64,000 nt of DNA from Cystobasidium ongulense (Eukaryota > Basidiomycota > Cystobasidiomycetes > Cystobasidiales > Cystobasidiaceae). Positions within the stretch are counted from its first letter, which is position 1. Each line of letters opens with the position of its first letter. The position numbers and the translations under genes are program-made. The notes under the pieces were generated by a model that searched no databases, was not told the origin of the DNA, and saw only the letters and a list, made by a program, of their open reading frames with translations. The DNA is taken from NCBI GenBank assembly GCA_022835595.1, contig BQUP01000010.1:574236-638235 (forward strand), in the 5' to 3' direction. This document shows, one piece after another, positions 33,853 to 44,942 of this stretch.

Positions 33853-35164
33853 TCACAGGTAGTAAGGTGAAGCGAAAGAGTGCATGATAGGGTGCGGAAG
33901 GTTCGTTAGGTCGAGCTGAAGGTGTGCGCTAGGCAAACCTTGCACTAGAGAGGAATCCCCATCGAAATCGAATGGCTGATAGCTGTCTGGCTTGTTGAAA
34001 AGACTTGCATTCATGCCGACTAACGAAATGCTTGAAGCACGTGACGAGCTGTCCGTGCAAATATCATTGGAAGTCTTGAAGCAGCCATCCTTCATATCTC
34101 GATTTGCTTTGCAGACAGAAGCTCGTCCCTGGACGGTTACTTCTGTTAGATCGCATGTTTCCAGCGAAGTCGGTTCAGGAAGCTCAAGCTTCGACGCGCG
34201 GCTGTCCTCTCCGACGGAAGGCAATCTTGCCGTTATATTTGGCAGTCCAGCAGGTGGGCGTCTTGGCTTTGAAGCTGCTTTCTTGGTCAAGTCATGATGA
34301 TTCGTACCTCGGACAGCGATGTGACGCGTCAGAGCATCTTTGCGTCCAAATGTTTTTGAGCAGTATAAACAAGGGAAAGCCTTGCCTACAAGGAAACCGC
34401 GGTTAGTATGCACTCGCTACCAGACTGGCGCTAACTGCGGACTGACATCGCTCGTGAATTGTGTTGTGCCTCTTCAGATCATGTGCTCGAGTGAATGACT
34501 GATCGCATAGTGTGCAGCTGTGTCTGATTTTGCTTTTCTTAGATCTTTTTGAAGTGCTTTCTGATGGAATTGAGTGGGCGGTTGACTTCGATTGAGAAAG
34601 CTGAGTGCAGGGTATAACTAGTCCCAGAGGTACAGTAGAGTGCAGAGTTGCTGATGGCATGCTTCCACTGGTAGAACGGCCTGGCGTTACTTCTGGTACA
34701 ATAAGCTTTGGGAAGGGTCGAACAAGCTGCTTGAACATGTATGAAGATTCATCTTTGATGGCCGGCTGAGACACGGGCGATAATCTAACATCGGAGATAG
34801 CAGCATTGGAAATCTGCGGAGCATCCGCTCTCGGAAAGTTGCTGGAGCGACCGCACTTTCCGTTCTCACTGATTATGCTACATGCTAGCGGTGCAGCAAG
34901 TGGCGGAGGAAAGCGATAGGCGTTGTGCGAAATATAAGTCTGGTAGGAACCGCCTGCCAACATCTGAAAGTGAAGTGGCTGCTCATGTTGGTGGTAATGC
35001 TGTACTCCTGTAGAAACGGTATTTGTTGTCGTTGAAGGGTAATAGATGAAGGAAGCGTAGGGCGTTGGGTTGCCCGGGGTAGCGGGAATGACGCTTAAAC
35101 TAGGCGCGAAGGGATCAAAATGAGCCTTGCTAGGATCAACAAGGTATTGAGGAGCGGATGCCAT
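33853..35164 (-). CDS. C2H2 zinc-finger transcription factor
   Basis: Two exons on the minus strand. The N-terminal 230 or so residues (MASAPQYLVDPSKAH onward) are disordered, rich in proline, serine and tyrosine. The first finger is CTLCDQSFTRAHDLKRHNTIH, a canonical C-x2-C-x12-H-x4-H with the TRAHDLKRH text typical of fungal DNA-binding fingers. A short intron follows, then the second finger CLYCSKTFGRKDALTRH, whose last zinc ligand must be one of the histidines in RGTNHHD. Tandem fingers of this type are found in fungal regulators such as the Azf1/Seb1 kind, but I cannot name an orthologue. The C-terminus is serine-rich and ends PIMHSFASPYYL. The upstream ATG at 35284 is in frame but is followed by a likely 5' leader intron, so the start is uncertain. 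Confidence 0.8.
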
Positions 35165-35804
35165 AGTCTGAGGGGAGTATTGGGGCGTAAACACTGTAAG
35201 ATATGTTGGAACAGAAGTTCGTAAGAGACGACGACGGTGTGATTGAAAAGGAAGGCAGACAAACCTCACATTGGCAGTTGACATCCCTGTCGGGAATCTT
35301 GGACATATACATTGATGTTGACGAGTGGGACTGGCCAGACAGCTGTCAGGCTTCGTGAAGTTTGAAGGAAGGAGCAGAGCAGACAGCTAATGTTTTTGAG
35401 CGAAATGTGCACTCGGGTGCGATGCTTTGACAAGCTCGGACTGCAGTGACTTGCAGCCTTATTTGCGGCATTCATCGTATCCTTCCTGCAACAGCACCTC
35501 TTCGTCATACACACAAACACACGGTACACCCCTGCGAATCGTTTTCTTCACGGTGAACGGAGACCACCATCGCCATTGCTTCATTTCCGTCACGGCGCGT
35601 AGTTGAATTTGGTTGGACGGCTCCGAAAGACTCCGATCGCAGTTGCTCACAATTGATGGCAGGTAGGTAGCACAGGACATTGGGTCTGGCGTATACGGAG
35701 CACCTTGTGAGTGAGCCAGACGCGGTCAGATATAGGCTTGAAGTGCCTCGGATCCGCCTCGGAATCGACCAAGAGAAGCTTGACGGTTCGGACGTTTTGA
35801 CTGC
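35165..35804. other. Intergenic region upstream of the C2H2 factor
   Basis: These 640 bases lie between two minus-strand genes. They hold the promoter and probably a leader of the C2H2 factor (with a possible 5' UTR intron around 35220-35280). Minus-strand open frames around 35270-35680 lack domains. Confidence 0.4.
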
Positions 35805-37398
35805 CTACAACAGCACGTCACCATGACTGCCATCGACCTGGCAGATCCAGCTCGCCTGCTGCGGCCGTCCAACGATGAATCCTTGTTCGCTTGCCCCAAC
35901 GAAGTGCTTGAGCGTAGTTGGGATTGGCTCGACGCATTTAAGGGCATCTGAGTCGAGATCAGTCCGGAAGACGAGCACAGGGCGTTCGTCGGTAGAACCC
36001 CCATCCCGCACACTTGTCGATGATAGATACTTCTCAGATTTTTGACGTTCTCCAGGTGCATGGAAGAATTGCACTCTTTGGCCTACGCGGATGTTGGCTT
36101 CAGTGTCTAGAGAAAGGGCACCTCGAGATGGATCTCCCGCTATGATCGGGCGAACCGATAACATTTCGTCCAGTGAAGCCTGGGTCTGTGAAGGCGATTC
36201 GCGATGCAGGCGGAAAGATAGGACGTTGGTTACAATACTCAGCCTGTAATATCCGGGTAAACGAGCATGTAGGCAATATAAGCAACTCACCACATCGTCA
36301 GGGAGAATGCCCAGGTAAAAGCCTTGTTCTTTGGTGATGGCCGACGCCACGTTTGATTGAATTCTTTCGAGAAGAGTGCGAGTTGCGTTTGCGGAGGCCA
36401 CTTGAAGTATGATATTTCCCTTGCAACTGATGAGACGTGTGAGCGATATTTTCAGACGCGTCGCATGAAAAGTAAGTATGCTCACGCCGTTACTTCGAGT
36501 GCCTCCCCAAGCGGTTCCAAACCACTGTAGCTAATCTTCAGATCTTCCTTGGCGTTGAACTTCTTCGGGTATCTACAAATAGCGATACCTACGGCCCCGT
36601 CCGAGTGGATGTCCTTCCCAGAGAGCAGCGTGTGCGGCCTTCCTGTCGCGAAAGGTGTGGGCGAAGCGATAAGGCCAATCTAGGTTCCTGTATCAGTTAG
36701 ATGCCCGCAATCAGAAAAGATGCAGATAGGTACCTTGGTTGCATTGGGTAGATGGGCATCCATTGTCCGCATAAGACCTTGTGGTTGATCATCGGTGAAG
36801 TAGAATATATTTTCGATGAATCGGGGACTGGACAATGTGGACTCAGTATGGCACATCGCATCATGATTGAAAAGGCTTACTCCAGGGTTCTAAGTTCTTC
36901 AGGAAGCTTGTCTGGTACCACAGAGTCATCGCCTGCCCATTCCATCGTCTCCAGACGCTTTTCTGTTCTCGCCACTTCTCTGCCGACGGAAGTCTTTGGC
37001 GTGCCTTGAATGTTTGATCTGAACGGTACAATCATTTCGAGCTTGTCATTCGGCGACTCGTGGAACGCATAAGACAACGAGAATGGTCCAGAATTTCCGT
37101 CATTTCCCAATGAGAGGCAGCCGATTGCGGGTACTGGCAAGTCTTGCATGCGTTTCACCAAGGCGGAAAGTGGCTCTCGGGGGATGTTCCTCGACAGTGT
37201 GAAGATGGCCATGTTGCTCTTCGATATCGTCTCATCGGAAGGCAACGCTGAGAGGAGGTCTTCCGGCGTATTAGTGATTACCGTGCGAGACGTCCATAAC
37301 TTTCTGTGTAGCAGACTTGAGACTCGGTTGTAGGCTACGGCAGATCGAGACCGGGCAACGCTGCGCTGGGCGGCGCTCTTCAGAGTGAGTGTGGACAT
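35805..37398 (-). CDS. FIST-domain protein, probably mitochondrial
   Basis: Five or six exons. The N-terminus (MSTLTLKSAAQRSVARSRSA, then NRVSSLLHRKLWTSRTV) is arginine- and serine-rich without acids, as for mitochondrial import. The body reads DLLSALPSDETISKSNMAIF, PVPAIGCLSLG, FSLSYAFHESPNDKLE, FYFTDDQPQGLM and IGLIASPTPFATGRPHTLL. The later part is DGAVGIAIC, KGNIILQVASANATRTLLER, EQGFYLGIL and IRVGQRVQFFHAPG. The FIST N and FIST C sensory domains show this alternation: an ASxTPFxxGxPxTL block, a DGAVGI block, and a glycine-rich GQxVxFxxR-type turn. FIST domains are thought to bind small ligands such as amino acids; the cellular role in fungi is unknown. The divergent HDAC gene begins 204 bases away. 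The exact 3' end after WICQ could change if a further intron exists. Confidence 0.7.
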
Positions 37399-37602
37399 GT
37401 TGAATGCGTGCTTTGTATGCGGGTGGTGGAGCTGGTGTGCAGCAGAAGCAGAAGCAGAAGGAAGATGTGTGGTCCGCAAGCCAGCCCGATCAAGCCGTGT
37501 GGCCAAAATGTGAACTGCAACTGGCTTTTGAAAAGCATCCAACACCTTGCAAGCTATGCACAGCGCAAAGGCCGAACACATCATCAGACAGTCGTCGTGA
37601 GT
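37399..37602. promoter_or_regulatory. Short bidirectional promoter, FIST-type gene and HOS2
   Basis: The two genes diverge with 204 bases between start codons. A CAGAAGCAGAAGCAGAAG tract sits at about 37442-37459. Confidence 0.5.
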
Positions 37603-39533
37603 ATGGATACCCCTATGGCGGATGATGAGCTAGAGGGAGCCAGCTGGATGGGAGGACGTCCTGGCGTAGGAGTAAGTGCAGGACCAGCATGAGAGCGCTG
37701 TAAACCACAGCTCACGAAGCTATCTTTTGGTGACAGGTCCACTCAGCTCCCAAGGTCTCCTACTTCTTCCCCAAAGGCGTAGGAGAGTACCATTTTGGAG
37801 TAAGTTGCATGAATCCGAGAGAACCTTCAGGCGTCTTTGTCTGACCTTGGTCCATGTTCGAGCAGGAGAGACACCCTATGAAGCCGCAGCGACTCACCCT
37901 CACGAACCACCTAGTGCTGGGGTACGGTCTACATCAGTACATGGACATCTATCAACCTCGTCAAGCATCAGAGGACGAGCTTTTATCCTTCCACGACGAT
38001 GACTATATCGATTTCTTGTCAAGGTGAGACCTTGCCTTTTGGAGCTGCTCTTTTCGAAATACCCTGTCTGACGGCACTTGCATTCAGGGTTACACCGGCA
38101 AACGTCTCTCAGTTCTCAAACGTTCTATCAAAGTTCAATATTGGCGATGACTGCCCGGTATTTGACGGCATGTACGACTATTTCAAGCAGTGCGCAGGAG
38201 CAGCTATTGCTGCTGGCAAGAAGCTAGCTGCAGGGCACACAGACATCGCCATAGCCTGGCCAGGAGGACTCCATCACGCCAAGAAATCCGAAGCCAGCGG
38301 CTTCTGCTACATAAATGACATCGTCCTTGCCATTCTAGAGCTCCTCAGGTGAGTAAGCTTGGTAAACTGCTGGCGGCTCACCCTGACAAAGTATTTCTCT
38401 TCTACAGGATTCACGCACGCGTGCTTTACATCGATATTGATATACATCATGGCGACGGAGTGTAAGTCATCTCTCTACTGCTCTTTTCGCAGTTTCACTG
38501 ATGTCCTGGCTTACCTTCCAGTCAAGAAGCCTTTTACAATTCCAACCGAGTCCTGACTGTGTCATTCCACAAATACGCCGAATCCTTCTTCCCTGGAACC
38601 GGGCACATTGACGAGATTGGGAATCAAATCGGCAAGTACTTTAGCTTGAACGTGCCCTTGCAAGATGGCATAGACAACGAGTCTTACGTCTCGCTCTTCA
38701 AAACTATCATGGAGCCGACCATCAACACTTTCCGACCCTCGGTCATCGTGCTACAGTGTGGAGCAGACTCTTTAGGTTGTGATAGACTTGGAGCCTTCAA
38801 CCTTTCAATCGCTGCGCATGGTGAATGCGTCAGATTCATCAAGGCATTCAACTTGCCTCTGCTCGTTTTGGGAGGTGGTGGATATACTGTTAAGAACGTG
38901 GCGAGGTGTTGGACGTATGAGACAGCAGTACTTCTCGACAAGCAACACGAACTGTCTCAATTCCTTCCCTCTACGCCATACGACTCCTTCTTCGCACCCG
39001 ATTACAAGCTACATCCGCCCATCTCGGGTCGAGTGGAAAACCAGAACACGCGTAAAGATCTTGACCGCATCCGAGTTCAAGCATTAGAAAGGCTACGATT
39101 CATGCACGGCGCTCCTAGTGTACAGATGCAGGAGATCCCGCCCGACTTGCATACATGGCTCGCTAAAGAGGCTGAAATACAAGAAAAGGAGGAAAAAGAC
39201 AACGAAGACATAAGCCAGGATCGCGAAGCTGGCGAGGATAAAGCTGCTATGTTAGGTGGATCCGTTGCGGGCATGGGTAACGGCGCACCATCCACACTTC
39301 GGAAGCCAGGGACCAGAAAACCGTCCGGGCAAGGGCGAGGGTCAAAACTGGCTGGGACCCCAAACTCCGCTGCCATAGTCACGCCAGCAACTCAGAAGGT
39401 AGTCATTAACAGAAGGAAACGACGCAATACCATTACGCAACAGGACGCTGTATCCAGCGTAGGGTCAGCCGAAGGCGCTGCCGGATCTGAAGCTATCGCG
39501 AACGACAACGCGGACATGCCGCCTGCTGAATAA
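37603..39533 (+). CDS. HOS2: Class I histone deacetylase, Hos2/HDAC3 type
   Basis: Six exons give a complete class I enzyme. The order is [125 protein letters not shown] and [18 protein letters not shown]. The zinc ligands (D-x-H in the DIDIHHGDG block and the later aspartate in [11 protein letters not shown]) and the tandem active-site histidines GGLHHAKK are present. The wording throughout is much closer to HDAC3/Hos2 than to Rpd3. It removes acetyl groups from histone tails, chiefly over transcribed regions, in a Set3C-like complex. The C-terminal 110 residues are divergent and basic/acidic ([11 protein letters not shown]), ending PPAE. Start [10 protein letters not shown] is the first ATG. 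Confidence 0.93.
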
Positions 39534-39915
39534 CATTAGCATGTGCCGGCTTTTCCAACCTCAATACCAATACATGGATAGCCTTAGCGCATTCCAGGCC
39601 TGACGTTCATAACCTGGGCCGCTTGGGAGCGCGTTAAAGAATTTCGATCATGGCAGTGTTTGTGGGAATGTTGCTTTCTGAGACAAGCATGCCCCGTGCT
39701 TCGGCACAAATGCTTCGTACCCCAACTGGGCCAAGCGGGTTACAACTGAGCCTTGGCTAGGCTTTTCGCCAGTAGTCTTGACTATAAAAGACCCGGCAGA
39801 AGCATTCAACAGGTCTTCTTTCCATCATCGCCTCGTCCTACTCAACTGTTTCCCATCTTCTCTGCTCTACATTCGTTCTCTACCCCACACTCATTCCATT
39901 ATCAATATCGTCACC
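39534..39915. other. Intergenic region upstream of first polysaccharide deacetylase
   Basis: These 382 bases contain the HOS2 3' end and a promoter with a clear TATA box (39783-39790). A CT-rich leader follows from about 39810 to the ATG. Confidence 0.6.
39783..39790 (+). promoter_or_regulatory. TATA box of first polysaccharide deacetylase
   Basis: TATAAAAG sits about 126 bases before the start codon at 39916, with a CT-rich leader after it. A strong TATA box suits a highly regulated secreted-enzyme gene. Confidence 0.7.
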
Positions 39916-40961
39916 ATGACAAGCCGTTCCGCCGTTTTAGCGCTATTGGCCACCTTCCTGGCTTCAACTTGTGCAATTCCAACACACACTGGAAGATTGG
40001 ACGCTCGTGCGTATAGCGTACACACAAAATGCAAGAACTCGGGTGACTTTGCTTTGACGTTCGATGAGTAAGCAGCCATCGTTCTGCTGTTAGGAGAATT
40101 TTGGATGCAGGGCTTACACACGCCACGACTCAGTGGTCCATACAAATACGAAAGAGAAATTGTCTCGCACCTCAATTCTGGCGGAGCTCTTGGTACTTTC
40201 TTTGTCAATGGGAACAATTGTGAGCATTTGCTCATTGGCCAGAAAAAATTGGTGGCCGCAGAACTGACGTTTAAAATGCACTGTCTCCAGTTGACTGCAT
40301 ATACGACAAAGCGGATAGCTTGCGCGAGGCGTTTGATGCTGGACACATCATCGCATCTCATACATGGTAGGTTTCTCCCTCTCTAGGTGACAGGTCGATG
40401 GCGCCTCCCGCTAACGAAAGCCAATCTATCTCGCATCCGCAGGTCTCATTCTGATATAACCACACTCTCTGAGCAAGATCTGAACGAGGAGTTGGGCCGA
40501 CTAGAAGTCGCCATGAAAAAGATTCTAGGCGTTAAGCCCAGACTGTTCCGACCGCCTTATGGAAATTACAACGACGAATCCCTGCGAGTGCTCGAAAACC
40601 GCGGCTATTCTAGTGAGCTGTCTCCGTCAGCTTCATATCTCGGCCCAGTACTTACAATCTTGTCAATCCCTGTCAACGCTCAACAGCTGTCACGTGGTCT
40701 ATGGACTCTGGTGATTCGCTTGGCAAATCAGAGTCGTACTCTGAGGGAGAATATCGCAAGCAGGCCAAACAATACCCACAGCCTGGTATCGGCCTCAATC
40801 ACGAAACCGAGCAAACCACTGCGAACGATCTCGTACCTAAAGCCATCGATATCCTCAAAGGAGCGGGCTACCGTCTTGTCTCAGTTTCTGACTGTCTCGA
40901 TGTCGAGCCGTATGAGTACATTGGTGGACGGACCGAAAGAGACAACAGCTGGACGTGTTAG
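39916..40961 (+). CDS. Secreted polysaccharide (chitin) deacetylase, array copy 1
   Basis: The protein starts with a signal peptide (MTSRSAVLALLATFLASTCA). After a short pro-region (HTGRLDARAYSVHTKC) comes the NodB domain. Motif 1 is FALTFDD then GPYKYE, formed across an intron. Next are HLNSGGALGTFFVNGNN, AGHIIASHTW with SHSDITTLSE (the HxxxxH metal ligands), VKPRLFRPPYGNYND (motif 3) and WSMDSGDSLGK. The C-terminal histidine motif is IGLNHETEQTT, and the end is ERDNSWTC. These are all five carbohydrate esterase family 4 motifs, so the enzyme should be active and remove acetyl groups from chitin or a similar N-acetylated polymer in the wall. It is the first of four tandem relatives. Exon borders follow GT-AG rules and sit at the same positions in copies 2-4. 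Confidence 0.88.
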
Positions 40962-41489
40962 AAGCGTAATACTCTGGATGATAGCTGCATAGCCCTCTTA
41001 CAAACAAGTCATTGTCGTTGGACTTCGGGAAAGGCCACTCTCTCCTTCACGCATCGGTCTGTTTGTTGGGAAACCGGAAGCTCCTTAATGATACCCTCTC
41101 CCCTTATACCCAATTTCCATTTATTTCGATTAATTCACCCGGTCAGATGCGGCCGCGACATTGCGTCATACAAAGTACGAAGCATCATAAACGGATTGTC
41201 TCCGGACGGTATGAATTATCTGACCCTCTCTGCGACAACTTCAGACTCTGCTACATGAGAGTCTTCAGCGCCTGGCCGGCTAAGTAGCGAGCTGATGCGC
41301 ACTTCACCCGGAAGTAGGAGGTCTGTTACCCACAGCCTCTCTTAACCCAGTCGAAATGTCCTTGTTCCATCGTGCTTCAAAACACCATCAGGAGCATCCT
41401 CAACCCCTCTCCAACTCGACACCCAATCCTCTTCCTGTTCATCCCCTTCCTTCTTTCTCTGATTTTCATTGACATTGCATAGCATCAGC
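40962..41489. other. Spacer between deacetylase copies 1 and 2
   Basis: These 528 bases contain the terminator of copy 1 and the promoter of copy 2. I see no remnant of a further copy and no convincing TATA box. Confidence 0.45.
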
Positions 41490-42572
41490 ATGAAGAGCTG
41501 TACAGCCATTTTAGCGCTTTCTGCCACCTTTTTACTCCCCAGCAGAGCAGCTCCGATAGACAGCGGAAAGCTGGAGACTCGTGCATATACCTTGCACGAG
41601 AAGTGCGTCAATGGGGGCGACTTTGCTTTGACATTCGACGAGTAAGCTTCTACAACCTTGCTAGCAGGCACCGCCGAGCGTAGTGCTTACAGCAGTGCCT
41701 CGAAACAGTGGCCCATACAGGTACGAAAAACGACTCGTCTCGCACCTCAATGCTGCCAAAGCTCTTGGTACTTTCTTTATCAATGGAAACAATTGTGAGT
41801 ATCTCCACTCGCCAAGGCTTTTGCTTGCGGATTGCAGACTTTCAACTGACCGTCATACTCAGATGATTGCATATATGATGAGGCGGAAAGCTTGCGCCAG
41901 GCCTTCGATGCTGGGCACATTATCGCGTCTCATACATGGTAAATAGACTGGCCCACGAGCATTGTCAAATGTGCCTCTGCTAATTGTTTCTGGAACTTTG
42001 CGATCTTTGCGGTCATAGGTCTCATTATGATATCACTGAGCTCTCCGAAAGGGAGTTTAACGACGAATTAGACCGACTGGAAATCGCCATGAAAAAGATT
42101 TTGGGCGTCAAGCCCAGACTGTTTCGACCTCCTTATGGAAATTACAACGACGAAAGTTTACGAATCCTTGCAAATCGCGGTTATACCAGTGAGTACCACT
42201 GGTCGGCGGTGCACATCAACAGCGCAGTACCCTGACGTCCCCATCTCGATAGCTGTTCTATGGTCCCTGGATTCTGGCGACTCGCTCGGTAAAACCAAGG
42301 GGTATTCTGTAGGGCAATACCGCAAGCAGGCCGAGCAGTACCCGAAGCCTGGTATTGGCCTTAATCACGAGACCAGGCAAACCACTGCAAATGGTGTCGT
42401 ACCTGAAGCTGTCGCCATGTTAAAAAAGGCGGGCTACCGTCTTGTGTCAGTCTCTGAATGCCTCGGCATCGAGGCCTATGAGTATGTTGGTGAACGAGCC
42501 GAGAGGGATGATACGTGGACGTGCGATTATAGCAGTATAGCAGCAAGCGGCTCGGTGGACCCCGTGAGCTAG
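41490..42572 (+). CDS. Secreted polysaccharide (chitin) deacetylase, array copy 2
   Basis: This is the closest relative of copy 1. The signal peptide is MKSCTAILALSATFLLPSRA and the short pro-region KLETRAYTLHEKC. Motif 1 is FALTFDD with GPYRYE across the intron. Then come HLNAAKALGTFFINGNN, AGHIIASHTW, SHYDITELSE, VKPRLFRPPYGNYND, LWSLDSGDSLGKTKG and IGLNHETRQTT. All metal-binding and catalytic residues of the carbohydrate esterase 4 fold are kept, so it should be active. The end ERDDTWTC matches copy 1, but a short extra tail (DYSSIAASGSVDPVS) follows. Intron positions agree with copy 1, so they arose by tandem duplication. Substrate and timing are likely to overlap with copy 1. Confidence 0.88.
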
Positions 42573-43088
42573 TCCGTTGTCGGTTTGCTCGGAAAGGACC
42601 GTGACACTTCATGATCGTCAACTTACCACTTGACATCAAGGAGTTATGACAGTGATATCCAATACCTCGATACCCAATGTTTACTCACTACATCCAATGT
42701 CCTCAGGGAGACGCTTCCACCCCTTGTACTAAGAATAAAAGGCAGTAACATAGACCGGTTTCTTGCCATATAAACAGGCTCGCTTCAATACCCAGTGCAA
42801 AAACTCCGGAGTCATCGATTGTGTGCCATCATCGCGCCAGCAAGTCCGGACATTGTGCGAGCTGACACGTCTATTCGCCAAATTGCCGTTTACTGTCATC
42901 TGTGAAAGGACAAAGGCTGCACCTCTGATAGGGCGATAGCTTCATCTTCACTTTCATCTCATCTACATAATCAGCACCTTTCTCCTTAGCTCTCAACGTT
43001 CAAGAGACGTACGAGCTCCAACTTCACAAAGCCCAAGATATCGCAACACCTGCATTGCACATTGTTTTCCTCTCAGAATATTTCCACC
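42573..43088. other. Spacer between deacetylase copies 2 and 3
   Basis: The 516-base spacer holds the promoter of copy 3. A CT-rich leader and a CATATAAAC word near 42766-42775 are seen, the latter too far upstream to be a sure TATA box. Confidence 0.4.
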
Positions 43089-44323
43089 ATGAAGTTCAGT
43101 CAGGCTTTCAGCTCTATGGCTGTCCTGGTCGCTCCCATTGTCCAACTGGCGGCTGCCCTGCCTATGTCTGACGAGCAAGCCCTCGTCCGCCGCGGTGAGG
43201 CTGTTTGGAAGCCTTTCACTCAGTGCGTCAAAGACAAGCACTTTCTGCTCACCTTCCAGAAGTCAGTTGAAATACGCCCTGAATGCATTACATTCTCCTT
43301 GAGTACGTGACATACATGAGCTGAGATGTGTTTGTGAGATAGCGGACCCTCCCAAAACATGGAGACGATCATCGAAAAGCTGAACAAGAAAAAAGTGCCA
43401 GCTCTTTTCTTTCTCATGGGATCTTTTGGTAAAGAGCGTGAGTGTAAACGGTACCCATGGCCAGTCGAAACAAGCTGAATTACTTGCCACCTCGCCCATT
43501 GCCCTTTTGCTGGCACACTAATAGATTGGGAAAAGGAGAACTGCATCTACAAGTACGCGAAGACCCTTCGGGATGCCTTTGCTGCTGGCCATGATTTCGG
43601 ATCTCAGACTTGGCAAGTCTTGTTGTCTGCAGTACCTTAAACGCCTAGATGCAGGCCATACTGACATTTATTTCCTGGACTGCCGCTCTTTCTTCGTCTA
43701 ACAACCTGCAAAATTGTGGCATCCTGCCTTGACTTTCGAAGGAACGGTAACTTCATAGACCTGGCACAAATACACGACCGCGGGCGCATTATTCGAGAGT
43801 TGGACCTTCTAGACAGTGCCCTGAAGAGGATAATTGGCGGCAAGGCCAAGTTATTCTCGCCTCCTCTCGGCAATCAACCGAGCGACGAAGCTTTGAGGAT
43901 TATTACCGACAAAGTCTCGGAGGGGGGTCATGGTATGATACGTGAGCGCAGCGAGGCTTGGGTCACGTATATACTTAATATTGAAACCTCCGCATGCACA
44001 CGTTCGCAGCCGTCACCTTCAATTTGAACACCGGAAACATGGCCAACAGTGCGGACCCCGCCAGTGACTTGAAAAAAACTGAGCAGATGTTTGAAGGCTT
44101 TGCGTCTACGTCTGGAATTTCCTTAATGCGAAATGACGAAGGTGGTGTTATCGAAAAGGTGATCGATACCCTACAAAACAAAGGTTACAAACTAGTCCCT
44201 GCCTGGGAGTGTTTCGGTCTCCCGGACCAGAGCAGTCTGTACGTTGATTACCATGAGGGCGCCGCGTTGTCTGAAATCCAAGCTGACTGGGCGACGGACG
44301 AGAAACCGTGCTACGAGATCTGA
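43089..44323 (+). CDS. Deacetylase-like pseudoenzyme, array copy 3
   Basis: The signal peptide is clear (MKFSQAFSSMAVLVAPIVQ, then AAALP). The NodB fold is recognisable by alignment with copies 1 and 2 and by shared intron positions, but the active site is gone. TFDD is TFQN. The first histidine of ASHTW is glutamine (GSQTW), and the SH that follows is NG, so both metal-binding histidines are lost. RPPYGN is SPPLGN. The late GLNHE motif is also absent (GISLMRNDE). The frame is open throughout, there are no internal stops, and a GC donor at about 43613 is needed for one intron. It should be secreted and folded but unable to deacetylate; a carbohydrate-binding or regulatory role is possible. 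Active deacetylases flank it on both sides. Confidence 0.75.
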
Positions 44324-44942
44324 ACTGCAAATGGCTCGGTCGTTTTGATAACTTGAGGCGCCAAGGCTCCTATGCTCGCAAAATTACTCTCAACTGTTAT
44401 ACCTTTCACGCTCGTTTTCATCGCTATGTCAAGCCTTACGACTAGTCATTGACTTCACTACAATCACCCACCTAAAGAAATGTGGCCTTTAGGCTGAATC
44501 ATTTCATCCTGTTAACGAAACTTAGATGATTTAGACTTGGCCTTTGTATACCCGTCTTGACCTACCTGCATCGAAAACAGTTGGATTTTTCCCTCTGATG
44601 AAAGACTCACGACGCAATCGTATCAACAGCCCAAGGATTGAAATTTAAGCTGATTCTTCTGCGGAGTGAGTGGTTGCACTGTACTGCCAAAGGTCCACCT
44701 TTTATAATGATATCATCGAGGATATCGCAAAGGAGAGTTGCCGGCGAGACACTCGGCAACAAGCTGTGTTCCTGCACGGGTTCCAACCGCTCCATACGCT
44801 CAAAGGTGACCTATCTCATCTTGTCCTCTCTATATGGTCTATTGTTGCTTTGCCTGTATCTCATTCACTACTATACTAAAACTGACACTCCTCATACTCA
44901 GAGAGCAACGGGATTGCTCTGTCCCGCGACTACTAGATTACG
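44324..44942. other. Spacer between deacetylase copies 3 and 4
   Basis: No gene is convincing in these 619 bases. Plus-strand open frames of up to 110 codons run into the copy-4 start in another frame and contain no domain. The promoter of copy 4 lies here. Confidence 0.4.
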
